A DNA stretch of 64,000 nt, from positions 68,278,211 to 68,342,210 of the forward strand of contig NC_083604.1 of assembly GCF_029168945.1 (NCBI RefSeq). The letters run 5' to 3'. The position numbers and the translations under genes were made by a program. A model generated the notes under the pieces. It made no database searches. It had not been told where the DNA came from and saw only the letters and a list, made by a program, of their open reading frames with translations. This document shows positions 24,151 to 36,501 of this stretch, piece by piece; the first letter of the stretch is position 1, and every line of letters begins with the position of its first letter. This stretch comes from Cannabis sativa. Its lineage: Eukaryota; Streptophyta; Magnoliopsida; Rosales; Cannabaceae.

Positions 24151-26454
24151 ATGGACCCTCCGCAATCATCTAGACCACAGGGCGAGCAAGTAGAGCCCGG
24201 GGTTACCCGAACCGATCCACCAGCACCGCCTCCACCTCCGCAAAATCCAGGGGATAATGCGGGGGCCGTTAATGCTAATCCTCCTGCTGACTGGCAGCAG
24301 ATGTTTCATGAAATGCGAAGTGTCATACTTCGTCAAGAGGAAGAGTTGCAACGTTTAAGGCAACAAGCTGCCCCAGTAAATCAAGGGTTACCACCAGCTC
24401 CTGTGCCAGTGGTGGGTAACCAAGGGTATATTATGCCGCACCGGGACTCTGTGTTCGAGCGGTTTGTGAAGCTGCAACCTCCGGCTTTTCTGGGAGGCAT
24501 TGATATTATTAAGGCCGATCAATGGATGAGCACTGTTACCCGTATCCTCGATAATATGGGGGTGACGGGAACTGAGAGGGTGAATTGTGCGGCCTTTATG
24601 TTTCAAGATCATGCCCGCGTATGGTGGGATATAGTGAATCAGACTCGAGATGTCAGTGTGATGACATGGGAAGAGTTCAAGAAACTTTTTGAAGAAAAGT
24701 TTTATAACGTTGCAGTGAGGACTTCACACCAAGAAGATTTTGTGAAGTTGACTCAGGGGAAAATGTCTGTGGCTGAATATACTCTGGAATTCGATCGGTT
24801 ATCTAAATTTGCTGGTGATCTGGTGCCTACAGATTTTACCAGAAAGCAGAAATATGTTCGAGGACTAAATGCTACAATTAGTCGGGACTTGAAGATTACC
24901 ACATCACATGACACTCTGTATAAGAGAGTGGTAGACTTGGCCTTAATTGCTGAGGAGGCCGAGCAGCAAGTAATGAAGGAGCAGGCTGCAAAGGATGCCG
25001 CCATGGCATCAAACCCTCCTGCTGGTGGTAATGTCAGTAAGGGGACCGACAGTGGCAACCCTGAGCACAAACGGAAGGCTGAGGCTTCCGGAGCTTCAGG
25101 GGGAAATAGAAAGTTTCGGGGAAACAGAGGTGGCCGTCAGGGTCGCGGGTCCTCATTCCGATCATATCCAGAATGTTCTAAATGCAAGAAGCATCATCCT
25201 GGTGAGTGCCGAGCCAAGGCATGTTTCCAGTGTGGCATGGTGGGCCACTTTATCAGAGACTGTCCCCAAGCCAAGAGAGAAGAGCCTAAGAAGAATGTTG
25301 CTCAGAACCCGGGACGACTTTTCACTATAACTCAGGCAGATGCTGATGCTAGTCCGTCAGTTGTGACAGGTCAGTTATCTATTAATGGTTGTGCTTATAC
25401 TGTGTTATTTGATTCGGGAGCTACTCATTCATATGTATCGAGTAGAGTGATAGAAAGTTTACATAAGCCATGTGATATTTATGTTTCGGGGTTTGGAACC
25501 CTGTTACCCTCGGGAGACCTGATAATATCCACAAGGTGGATTCGGTCCTTGTCTTTTTGGATTGACGGTTGTGAGTTGACCGCCAATCTAATTGAGCTGC
25601 AATTATCTGATTTTGACATAATCCTGGGAATGGATTTTCTGTCTAAATATGGAGCGATGATTGACTGCAAACGGAAGATGGTGGTGTTTGAGCCCGACAG
25701 TGCTAACCCTGCGGTGTTCGTGGGTAAAGTTCAAGGGGCACGCATACCGAGAATATCACTGTTGAAAGCTAAAGACCTGATGGGTAGAGGTTGTCTAGGG
25801 TTCATAGTTACTACAGTGGACACTAGCCAACCTGTGACATCGGGGCCTGAGAATACGAGATTGGTATGTGAGTTCCTTGATGTCTTTCCAGAAGATTTGC
25901 CGGGATTGCCACCTGTTCGGGAAATTGAATTTGTTATTGAATTGGCTCTGGGAGTGGATCCAGTGTCTAAAGCACCGTACCGAATGGGTCCAACTGAGTT
26001 GAAGGAATTGAAGATACAATTGCAAGAGTTACTGAATCTGGGATTCATCAGACCGAGCTACTCACCTTGGGGTGCTCCGGTTTTGTTTGTGAAGAAGAAA
26101 GACGGAACCCTGCGAATGTGTATTGACTACCGGGAGTTGAACAAGCTTACCATTAAGAACAAGTATCCTTTACCTCGAATTGATGATCTGTTTGATCAAC
26201 TGAAGGGGAAGACGGTCTTTTCCAAGATTGATCTTCGCTCAGGCTATCATCAGCTGAGAATTCGAGAGGAAGATATCCCGAAAACTGCGTTTCGTACTCG
26301 GTATGGACACTATGAATTTCTTGTGATGTCTTTTGGACTCACTAATGCCCCGGCGGCATTCATGGATTTGATGAATCGGGTGTTTAAGGATTACTTGGAT
26401 AGGTTTGTGATTGTGTTTATCGATGACATTTTGGTGTACTCTGAGACAGAAGAA
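24151..26454 (+). CDS. R3 gag-pol, part 1: gag, zinc knuckle, protease, first half of RT
   Basis: Start ATG 24151 ([10 protein letters not shown]) was chosen over the upstream non-ATG frame because R2 starts the same way (MDAPRNTRSQ). Gag core spans about aa 90-290, then a basic Gly/Arg tract. The CX2CX4HX4C zinc knuckle [14 protein letters not shown] is at about aa 358. Aspartic protease DSGATHS is at about aa 421. RT begins near aa 590 and has the FIDD catalytic motif at aa 756-759. The frame is cut after codon 768 by R4, and the read-through ends within 12 nt. It resumes in frame at 37706, giving 1529 codons in all. The product would be a virus-like-particle polyprotein. Confidence 0.9.
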
Positions 26455-27656
26455 TATTACGAAAATTATTAATTACTACGCAAGTGCACGCAATCAAGTA
26501 GTATACTCACGCAAGTGAGGTCGAACCACAGGGAATTGGATTAATTACTACTAAACTATACTTATAATTCTATTTGGCAAATCAAAAGTATTTATGATTG
26601 AAAAAGGAAGAAAGAAATTCAAGAAACTTAAAGAAATAAGTGAATATTAATCAAGATGAGAGAATAGGGAGACGAATCCTGTTGTTAAGTTACCAATGTT
26701 AATGTTTAAATGCTATCCTTCTCTTGAAGTGAATGACAGATTATGAATTAACCTAGCTCTTTTCAGATCTTCTAGGTTCTAAATCTCATGCTCTCTAATT
26801 AATCTCTTAATTAAACTAACATGAAATCAGCATTAAGCAATAATCTAAATGTCACAAAGGCTATGTAAATACTTTCGTTTCACATCAAAACCTAGACTAT
26901 CCAATTTTAGCATTCTCAATTCTCACTTTTTCAGATTTCGAATTGAGATCATAAAACATGTAAAAGGTGATCAATCTTGCACATGGAAATTAAACACAAA
27001 TATGAATAGTATTCACAATCAAGATGGAGGAATGACAATTAATCATTAACTAGGAAAAACTTAAACAACATTCATCATTCTCCCTAAATAGGAGTTTAGT
27101 TCAAAACATCCATAATCAAATCCATAATTAACATTGAAATAGAAAAGAACATAGAAAAATTAAAGAGAAGAGAAAGAACTAGTTGAAGCAATTGATCCGG
27201 GTCGCCACAAGCCGCTCTTCTAGCCTCCTCCTTTGTTTCTAGGGTTCCAATTCTGAATAATCCCTAATTTTCACGAACCCTCACTATTTAAACCAATTCT
27301 CATCTTTAAAATTCGTGAAATTACGAAACTGCCCAAAAATCCCGTCACTGGGGTCCCCGTCGCGACTGGCAAAGCCCCCGTCGCGACGGGAGTTCAGCAT
27401 CGAATTTTTGAAACTTTCTGTCAGTTCCCGTCGCGACTGGCAAATTCCCCGTCGCGACGGGAATAGGCAGCAACACCAATTTTGGTTTTTCTTCTCGATT
27501 CTTTCACCGTTTTTCCTCAATTCTTGTACATACTTTCTTTAAATGCCCGAGGACCTGAAACAAAAGAATCAAGCGTAATATAGCCCTAAAACTAGAAACA
27601 AAGAGTGAAAACTAACCGAAATACGACCCGAATATTAGACTAATTTTAGCCTAACA
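26455..27656 (-). repeat. R4 LTR a (1202 bp)
   Basis: On the minus strand it reads TGTTAGGCTAAAATTAG...CGTAATA, so the last dinucleotide is TA, not CA. It carries four GTCGCGAC cores at 27359-27366, 27380-27387, 27430-27437 and 27451-27458, arranged as two pairs. A polypurine tract (TTTGGGGG on the minus strand) follows at about 27658-27668. Confidence 0.93.
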
Positions 27657-28951
27657 AATTCCCCCAAACTAGATTCTTACTCGCCCTCGAGTAAGATAAA
27701 TGCTACTAACTACTAACTACGCTATCAGATAATCATAACACTACTGCTTCATGTGTTGTTCTCTTCTATTGCGCAAACTAGAATTTCAATTCTACCAACT
27801 CTAACAATTAATTTAAATGCTCAGATTATAACACTATGTACAACTGCAAAAATTTATTCAAATGTGAAACATTGTTATAAAAGTTTTACTCTTTCCAACA
27901 GTTCCACAACCCGATAACTCATAAGCTTGCATGCTTACCTTTCTCCACTAATGTTGACAGTATTCTTTGGAATCATTAGGTCTTTTCAAGGCTTTAGGTA
28001 GTATGGCTCAGATATTCAGGGATAGGCAAAAGACAATTTTGGCTCAAGATATCATAAGCACACAAACAGAACCCACAAGCTTCTTACTTTTCTTTTTTCT
28101 AAGATCCCATAATATTCCCAAATTTACCAAGATTGATAGAAGACGTCTCTATTATTTTTCAACATCACTGAAAAAAAAATTCTCTTTTTTTTTTTCACAC
28201 ATATTTTTACTTTTTATTGTGTTTTTTTTTCATCATATTCCATTTTTTTTCAGTGACATTGAATTACACAATTTTTTTTTTCTTCTCAATCTTACAAGTT
28301 TTTCTCCCTCTCACTATTTCCTCACACTAAATGTTTCTCCTCCCCCAAACTAATTATGTAGCTTATGATATCATGGATAAAATGGTGAAGAAAAATTAAT
28401 AGTGTGGTTGCAATTTTTTTTTTTAAATCGATGGGTGAAAAACATAGCAGGTTTAGGCTCAAAAGGTTAACTAGGGATACATCTTATTAGGTAGGCTTGA
28501 AAGGCTCAAACTATCCAACAAATGCCTAAGTCATATTCCAATTGAACACTATCAAGGATTTCGTCTCAAAAGAATAAACATGCAAGTTCTAAGCTATCCT
28601 GTCAATCTTACCACAACCCATCGTAAAACAATTATAACAATTTTCACAACTTGAATATTTGCAGATTAACACAGGTTCCTAAGCATCCAAACTAATCCAA
28701 AGAGTTAACAGAATTAAGCACACAGTTATTTTACAATTTCAGAACACATCACACTAATCAGCAGTATACAACTATCGTCAAGCTTATTGCCATTCCTTAA
28801 CTAAAACAGAAAAAACTAAAACAGAAAATTAAAATGCAGAAATTAAAGTGCAGAATTTAAAAATTTTTAAGTTTCTCCCCCCAAACTAAATATGACATTG
28901 TCCCCAATGTGCTATTATACTCAAGGTGAGAAGGACTTACCTGAACCCCCA
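27657..28951 (-). other. R4 copy 1: 3' non-coding internal region with conserved hairpin
   Basis: About 1.3 kb between the protease stop and the 3' LTR has no gene, although RT-RNase H-integrase would stand here in an autonomous relative. It is T-rich on the plus strand and includes the stem TCACTGAAAAAAAA (28165-28178) facing its exact complement at 28243-28256. The same arrangement occurs in copy 2 and in R6. The frame 27967-28353 has no domain and is mostly low complexity. Confidence 0.75.
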
Positions 28952-31332
28952 TCAGAAGGGGTTGGGCGGACCCTTTTCATCCAAAAGAGCCCTCGTACTA
29001 AATGAAGAAAATTTACCACCAATCGTGTTGATTTCAGAGTTTCGCACAAGAGTAAGCTCACCTTCAGAACTACCACACATCAATCTTTTCCAATGACGCC
29101 GAATCGTTCGAAGTCGCTCTTTAGGCTTTGCTTTCTTCTTATCAGCTTTAACAAAAGAACCCTTCACCATCTCAATCTTGCAACAGGTAGGAATGTCGGT
29201 TGGGGCAAAAACATTAAAATTGACCTCTTCATCTTGCACTCTCAACTTTAACTCTCCCTTTTGAACATCTATTAATGCTCGGCCTGTGGCTAAGAATGGT
29301 CTTCCCAAAATAATGGGAATAGTTGAATCTTCCTCCATATCAAGAATTAGGAAATCAGCAGGGAAGATAAACTTACCAACCTTCACCAGTACATCTTCAA
29401 TTATCCCACGAGGATGAGTCAAAGAACGATCCGCTAGTTGTAAAGTCACTGTTGTGGGCTTTGCTTTTCCCAATCCTAGCCTTTTGAAGACAGACAAGGG
29501 CATTAGATTAATGCTTGCTCCCAGATCACATAGAGCTTTAGTTTCCACCGAACCCCCTATAGAGCATGGAATATTGAAACTACCCGGATCTTTAAGCTTG
29601 GGCGGTAGTTTCTTTTGCAAAATGGCGCTACACTCCTCAGTTAATGCCACCGTTTCATAGTCCTCCAATTTTCTCTTCTTAGACAATATCTCCTTCATGA
29701 ACTTCACATAACGGGGCATTTGTTCCAAGGCTTCGGCAAAAGGAATGTTGATGTGTAATCTTTTGAAGACCTCTAGAAATTTTGTGAACTGCTTGTCTAG
29801 ATTGGTCTTTCGAAGTCTTTGAGGATAGGGTATTTTCACATGATGACCAATATTGATTGGTGGAGACTGTTGTGGTGGTGCTGGACTATCAGTAATCTTC
29901 TTATCTGATGATGCTTGAGTTGGTGCTGTTTGATCTTTAATCTCTTCATCCACTGGTTGTATCATCTCAGGCCCATCATATTTCTTTCCACTCCTTAAGG
30001 AAATTGCTTTACATTGTTCTCTTTCTTTTGCATCATTAGTGCTAGGCGAATTTCCTTGAGCTTGTTTTTCCACTTGAGTAGCCAATTGTTCCATTTGAGT
30101 TTCTAGAGTTTTAATAGAGGCTCTAGTTTCCATCATGAATTGGAGCAATAAATCAGCTTGGATAGTGGAGCCTCCACTAGAACTTTGTTGTTGCAGCTGT
30201 TGTTGGTTTTGTTGGGCCGGTTTCTCCGCCGGTAGAACCCCTGTTGGTTGTGCCCATAATTATTGTTTTGGGAATAGTTTCCAATGGCTTTTGCTTGATC
30301 CATTGGCAAATCATCCACATCTGCCTGACACTCAGAAAAGTGATGGGGACCTCCACATATCTCACAAACCACTTGAGCTTGTTTGGCTTGCACTGCGATC
30401 AGCTTTGTTAGGGCCTCAACCTGAGCTGTCAGCTTTGTAATGGCATCAACCTCTAACACACCAGCTACCTTCTTAGATTGACTCCTTTCAGTTGGCCACT
30501 GCTGGTTGTTTAGAGCCATCTCCTCCAATAGATCATACGCCTCATTAGCACTCTTTCTCATAAAGGCTCCGCCAGCTGCTGCATCTATTAGAGTTCTAGT
30601 GTTACCAACCAACCCGTTATAGAAATTATGAACCAGCATCCACTTCTCAATACCATGATGAGGACACTTTCTGATTAAGTCCTTGAACCTCTCCCAAGAC
30701 TCATAGAGAGACTCATTCTCTTGTTGACAGAAATTGTTGATCTCTCCTCGCAGCTTAGCAGACTTTGCTGGGGGAAAGAACTTAGACAGAAATTTAGTTG
30801 CTAAGTCTGTCCATGTTGCTATGGAATTTGGTGGCAAGGAGATTAACCAACTCTTGGCTCTTTCTCTAAGTGAGAATGGAAACAGTCTCAAACGAATGGC
30901 ATCATCACTAACTCCATTGACTTTAAAAGTCTCACAAAGTTCCATGAAGTTCGAGAGATGCAGATTAGGATCTTCAGAAGGGAGGCCACCAAACTGAACT
31001 GAAGACTGCACCATTTGAAGTATGGCAGGTTTGATCTCGAAGTTGTTTGCATCCACTGCCGGTGGCCTAATACATGACTGCACTCCCGTCAGAGTAGGGA
31101 GAATGTAATCTCTCAAGCTACGGCCATTAGCTTGGTCTTCCACGGCACCACCATTATTGCCGTTATTACCCCCATTGTTCCCAACATTATTGTTCACATT
31201 GGCAGCCATGATTTCTGAGGTTTCAGCAGTTGCTGAAACTCTTTCTTGCCTTTTGTTCTTTCGGTTTCTCCTACAAGTTTTCTCGATTTCAGGATCAACT
31301 GGTAATATGACTGCTTGTCCTTGACGGCGCAT
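28952..31332 (-). pseudogene. R4 copy 1 gag-protease
   Basis: ATG at 31332 ([15 protein letters not shown]). Gag core follows (landmarks [57 protein letters not shown]), then a short zinc-knuckle-like [13 protein letters not shown] (CX2CX4HX3C, one residue short of the canonical spacing). A frameshift near 30200-30240, in a Gln-rich linker, separates gag from the rest. The downstream frame (from 30148) has a coiled-coil-like segment, then an aspartic protease with LCDLGASINLMP. It ends at 28952 without any RT motif. Gag and protease match the Athila lineage. Confidence 0.85.
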
Positions 31333-31455
31333 ACACTTAGGATTCCTGAAATAAATCAAGAAAATATTGCAAGAAAAAGGTTAGAAAATCAGCAAGAGAA
31401 AAATATACCAAAGTAGAAGTTAGTATAATTTTGGGTAATATTAATCTTTATACAA

Positions 31456-31474
31456 TTCCCCGGCAACGGCGCCA
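31456..31474 (-). other. R4 copy 1 primer-binding site (tRNA-Asp)
   Basis: The plus strand reads TTCCCCGGCAACGGCGCCA, the 3' end of plant tRNA-Asp including CCA; the minus strand is the PBS. It lies 6 nt from LTR b. tRNA-Asp priming is typical of Athila and relatives. The same site recurs in copy 2 at 36477-36495 and in R6 at 49966-49984. Confidence 0.88.
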
Positions 31475-31480
31475 AAAACT

Positions 31481-32679
31481 TATTACGAAAATTATTAATT
31501 ACTACGCAAGTGCACGCAATCAAGTAGTATACTCACGCAAGTGAGGTCGAACCACAGGGAATTGGATTAATTACTACTAAACTATACTTATAATTCTATT
31601 TGGCAAATCAAAAGTATTTATGATTGAAAAAGGAAGAAAGAAATTCAAGAAACTTAAAGAAATAAGTGAATATTAATCAAGATGAGAGAATAGGGAGACG
31701 AATCCTGTTGTTAAGTTACCAATGTTAATGTTTAAATGCTATCCTTCTCTTGAAGTGAATGACAGATTATGAATTAACCTAGCTCTTTTCAGATCTTCTA
31801 GGTTCTAAATCTCATGCTCTCTAATTAATCTCTTAATTAAACTAACATGAAATCAGCATTAAGCAATAATCTAAATGTCACAAAGGCTATGTAAATACTT
31901 TCGTTTCACATCAAAACCTAGACTATCCAATTTTAGCATTCTCAATTCTCACTTTTCAGATTTCGAATTGAGATCATAAAACATGTAAAAGGTGATCAAT
32001 CTTGCACATGGAAATTAAACACAAATATGAATAGTATTCACAATCAAGATGGAGGAATGACAATTAATCATTAACTAGGAAAAACTTAAACAACATTCAT
32101 CATTCTCCCTAAATAGGAGTTTAGTTCAAAACATCCATAATCAAATCCATAATTAACATTGAAATAGAAAAGAACATAGAAAAATTAAAGAGAAGAGAAA
32201 GAACTAGTTGAAGCAATTGATCCGGGTCGCCACAAGCCGCTCTTCTAGCCTCCTCCTTTGTTTCTAGGGTTCCAATTCTGAATAATCCCTAATTTTCACG
32301 AACCCTCACTATTTAAACCAATTCTCATCTTTAAAATTCGTGAAATTACGAAACTGCCCAAAAATCCCGTCACTGGGGTCCCCGTCGCGACTGGCAAAGC
32401 CCCCGTCGCGACGGGAGTTCAGCATCGAATTTTTGAAACTTTCTGTCGATTCCGTCGCGGCGGCAAATTCCCCGTCGCGACGGGAATAGGCAGCAACACC
32501 AATTTTGGTTTTTCTTCTCGATTCTTTCACCGTTTTTCCTCAATTCTTGTACATACTTTCTTTAAATGCCCGAGGACCTGAAACAAAAGAATCAAGCGTA
32601 ATATAGCCCTAAAACTAGAAACAAAGAGTGAAAACTAACCGAAATACGACCCGAATATTAGACTAATTTTAGCCTAACA
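31481..32679 (-). repeat. R4 LTR b (1199 bp), shared middle LTR
   Basis: It is near-identical to LTRs a and c and serves both internal regions. Its third palindrome is altered: GATTCCGTCGCGGCGGC where LTR a has CAGTTCCCGTCGCGACTGGC. The 92-bp region around the palindromes holds much of the difference between the three LTRs. Confidence 0.93.
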
Positions 32680-33972
32680 AATTCCCCCAAACTAGATTCT
32701 TACTCGCCCTCGAGTAAGATAAATGCTACTAACTACTAACTACGCTATCAGATAATCATAACACTACTGCTTCATGTGTTGTTCTCTTCTATTGCGCAAA
32801 CTAGAATTTCAATTCTACCAACTCTAACAATTAATTTAAATGCTCAGATTATAACACTATGTACAACTGCAAAAATTTATTCAAATGTGAAACATTGTTA
32901 TAAAAGTTTTACTCTTTCCAACAGTTCCACAACCCGATAACTCATAAGCTTGCATGCTTACCTTTCTCCACTAATGTTGACAGTATTCTTTGGAATCATT
33001 AGGTCTTTTCAAGGCTTTAGGTAGTATGGCTCAGATATTCAGGGATAGGCAAAAGACAATTTTGGCTCAAGATATCATAAGCACACAAACAGAACCCACA
33101 AGCTTCTTACTTTTCTTTTTTCTAAGATCCCATAATATTCCCAAATTTACCAAGATTGATAGAAGAGGTCTCTATTATTTTTCAACATCACTGAAAAAAA
33201 AATTCTCTTTTTTTTTCACACATATTTTTACTTTTTATTGTGTTTTTTTTTCATCATATTCCATTTTTTTTCAGTGACATTGAATTACACAATTTTTTTT
33301 TTCTTCTCAATCTTACAAGTTTTTCTCCCTCTCACTATTTCCTCACACTAAATGTTTCTCCTCCCCCAAACTAATTATGTAGCTTATGATATCATGGATA
33401 AAATGGTGAAGAAAAATTAATAGTGTGGTTGCAATTTTTTTTTTTAAATCGATGGGTGAAAAACATAGCAGGTTTAGGCTCAAAAGGTTAACTAGGGATA
33501 CATCTTATTAGGTAGGCTTGAAAGGCTCAAACTATCCAACAAATGCCTAAGTCATATTCCAATTGAACACTATCAAGGATTTCGTCTCAAAAGAATAAAC
33601 ATGCAAGTTCTAAGCTATCCTGTCAATCTTACCACAACCCATCGTAAAACAATTATAACAATTTTCACAACTTGAATATTTGCAGATTAACACAGGTTCC
33701 TAAGCATCCAAACTAATCCAAAGAGTTAACAGAATTAAGCACACAGTTATTTTACAATTTCAGAACACATCACACTAATCAGCAGTATACAACTATCGTC
33801 AAGCTTATTGCCATTCCTTAACTAAAACAGAAAAAACTAAAACAGAAAATTAAAATGCAGAAATTAAAGTGCAGAATTTAAAAATTTTTAAGTTTCTCCC
33901 CCCAAACTAAATATGACATTGTCCCCAATGTGCTATTATACTCAAGGTGAGAAGGACTTACCTGAACCCCCA
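32680..33972 (-). other. R4 copy 2: 3' non-coding internal region
   Basis: Near-identical to 27657-28951, including the facing TCACTGAAAAAAAA stems (about 33187-33277, with a slightly shorter T run in the loop). There is no gene; the frame 32990-33277 repeats the non-domain frame seen in copy 1. Confidence 0.75.
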
Positions 33973-36353
33973 TCAGAAGGGGTTGGGCGGACCCTTTTCA
34001 TCCAAAAGAGCCCTCGTACTAAATGAAGAAAATTTACCACCAATCGTGTTGATTTCAGAGTTTCGCACAAGAGTAAGCTCACCTTCAGAACTACCACACA
34101 TCAATCTTTTCCAATGACGCCGAATCGTTCGAAGTCGCTCTTTAGGCTTTGCTTTCTTCTTATCAGCTTTAACAAAAGAACCCTTCACCATCTCAATCTT
34201 GCAACAGGTAGGAATGTCGGTTGGGGCAAAAACATTAAAATTGACCTCTTCATCTTACACTCTCAACTTTAACTCTCCCTTTTGAACATCTATTAATGCT
34301 CGGCCTGTGGCTAAGAATGGTCTTCCCAAAATAATGGGAATAGTTGAATCTTCCTCCATATCAAGAATTAGGAAATCAGCAGGGAAGATAAACTTACCAA
34401 CCTTCACCAGTACATCTTCAATTATCCCACGAGGATGAGTCAAAGAACGATCCGCTAGTTGTAAAGTCACTGTTGTGGGCTTTGCTTTTCCCAATCCTAG
34501 CCTTTTGAAGATAGACAAGGGCATTAGATTAATGCTTGCTCCCAGATCACATAGAGCTTTACTTTTCACCGAACCCCCTATAGAGCATGGAATATTGAAA
34601 CCATACGGATCTTTAAGCTTGGGCGGTAGTTTCTTTTGCAAAATGGCGCTACACTCCTCAGTTAATGCCACTGTTTCATAGTCCTCCAATTTTCTCTTCT
34701 TAGACAATATCTCCTTCATGAACTTCACATAACGGGGCATTTGTTCCAAGGCTTCGGCAAAAGGAATGTTGATGTGTAATCTTTTGAAGACCTCTAGAAA
34801 TTTTGTGAACTGCTTGTCTAGATTGGTCTTTCGAAGTCTTTGAGGATAGGGTATTTTCACATGATGACCAATATTGATTGGTGGAGACTGTTGTGGTGGT
34901 GCTGGACTATCAGTAATCTTCTTATCTGATGATGCTTGAGTTGGTGCTGTTTGATCTTTAATCTCTTCATCCACTGGTTGTATCATCTCAGGCCCATCAT
35001 ATTTCTTTCCACTCCTTAAGGAAATTGCTTTACATTGTTCTCTTTCTTTTGCATCATTAGTGCTAGGCGAATTTCCTTGAGCTTGTTTTTCCACTTGAGT
35101 AGCCAATTGTTCCATTTGAGTTTCTAGAGTTTTAATAGAGGCTCTAGTTTCCATCATGAATTGGAGCAATAAATCAGCTTGGATAGTGGAGCCTCCACTA
35201 GAACTTTGTTGTTGTGCAAATTTGTTGTTGGTTTTGTTGGGGCCGGTTTCTCTTGGTAGAACCCTGTTGGTTGTGCCCATAATTATTGTTTTGGGAATAG
35301 TTTCCAATGGCTTTTGCTTGATCCATTGGCAAATCATCCACATACGCGACAACTCGAAAAGTGATGGGGACCTCCACATATCTCACAAACCACTTGAGCT
35401 TGTTTGGCTTGCACTGCGATCAGCTTTGTTAGGGCCTCAACCTGAGCTGTCAGCTTTGTAATGGCATCAACCTCTAACACACCAGCTATCTTCTTAGATT
35501 GACTCCTTTCAGTTGGCCACTGCTGGTTGTTTAGAGCCATCTCCTCCAATAGATCATACGCCTCATTAGCACTCTTTCTCATAAAGGCTCCGCCAGCTGC
35601 TGCATCTATTAGAGTTCTAGTGTTACCAACCAACCCGTTATAGAAATTATGAACCAGCATCCACTTCTCAATACCATGATGAGGACACTTTCTGATTAAG
35701 TCCTTGAACCTCTCCCAAGACTCATAGAGAGACTCATTCTCTTGTTGACAGAAATTGTTGATCTCTCCTCGCAGCTTAGCAGACTTTGCTGGGGGAAAGA
35801 ACTTAGACAGAAATTTAGTTGCTAAGTCTGTCCATGTTGCTATGGAATTTGGTGGCAAGGAGATTAACCAACTCTTGGCTCTTTCTCTAAGTGAGAATGG
35901 AAACAGTCTCAAACGAATGTCATCATCACTAACTCCATTGACTTTAAAAGTCTCACAAAGTTCCATGAAGTTCGAGAGATGCAGATTAGGATCTTCAGAA
36001 GGGAGGCCACCAAACTGAACTGAAGACTGCACCATTTGAAGTATGGCAGGTTTGATCTCGAAGTTGTTTGCATCCACTGCCGGTGGCCTAATACATGACT
36101 GCACTCCCGTCAGAGTAGGGAGAATGTAATCTTTCAAGCTACGACCATTAGCTTGGTCTTCCACGGCACCACCATTATTGCCGTTATTACCCCCATTGTT
36201 CCCAACATTATTGTTCACATTGGCAGCCATGATTTCTGAGGTTTCAGCAGTTGCTGAAACTCTTTCTTGCCTTTTGTTCTTTCGGTTTCTCCTACAAGTT
36301 TTCTCGATTTCAGGATCAACTGGTAATATGACTGCTTGTCCTTGACGGCGCAT
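33973..36353 (-). pseudogene. R4 copy 2 gag-protease
   Basis: Same architecture as copy 1, with ATG at 36353. It differs by a patch near 35340-35352 that destroys the zinc knuckle ([13 protein letters not shown] followed by a frameshift) and by a second changed patch in the Gln-rich linker (near 35213). A CAA-to-TAA change at about 34255 truncates the protein after the protease (KGELKLRV, then stop). The protease motif LCDLGASINLMP is intact. This copy cannot make the full product. Confidence 0.85.
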
Positions 36354-36476
36354 ACACTTAGGATTCCTGAAATAAATCAAGAAAATATTGCAAGAAAAAG
36401 GTTAGAAAATCAGCAAGAGAAAAATATACCAAAGTAGAAGTTAGTATAATTTTGGGTAATATTAATCTTTATACAA

Positions 36477-36495
36477 TTCCCCGGCAACGGCGCCA
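36477..36495 (-). other. R4 copy 2 primer-binding site (tRNA-Asp)
   Basis: Identical to the copy 1 site and 6 nt from LTR c. Its presence next to LTR c shows that LTR c is the true 5' LTR of the minus-strand array. Confidence 0.88.
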
Positions 36496-36501
36496 AAAAC
36501 T

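Noticed and set aside
27967..28353. 128-residue frame in the R4 3' region (also 32990-33277)
   Set aside because: Mostly Phe/Ser/Lys from T and A runs, not open in R6, and no domain. The conserved feature here is a hairpin.
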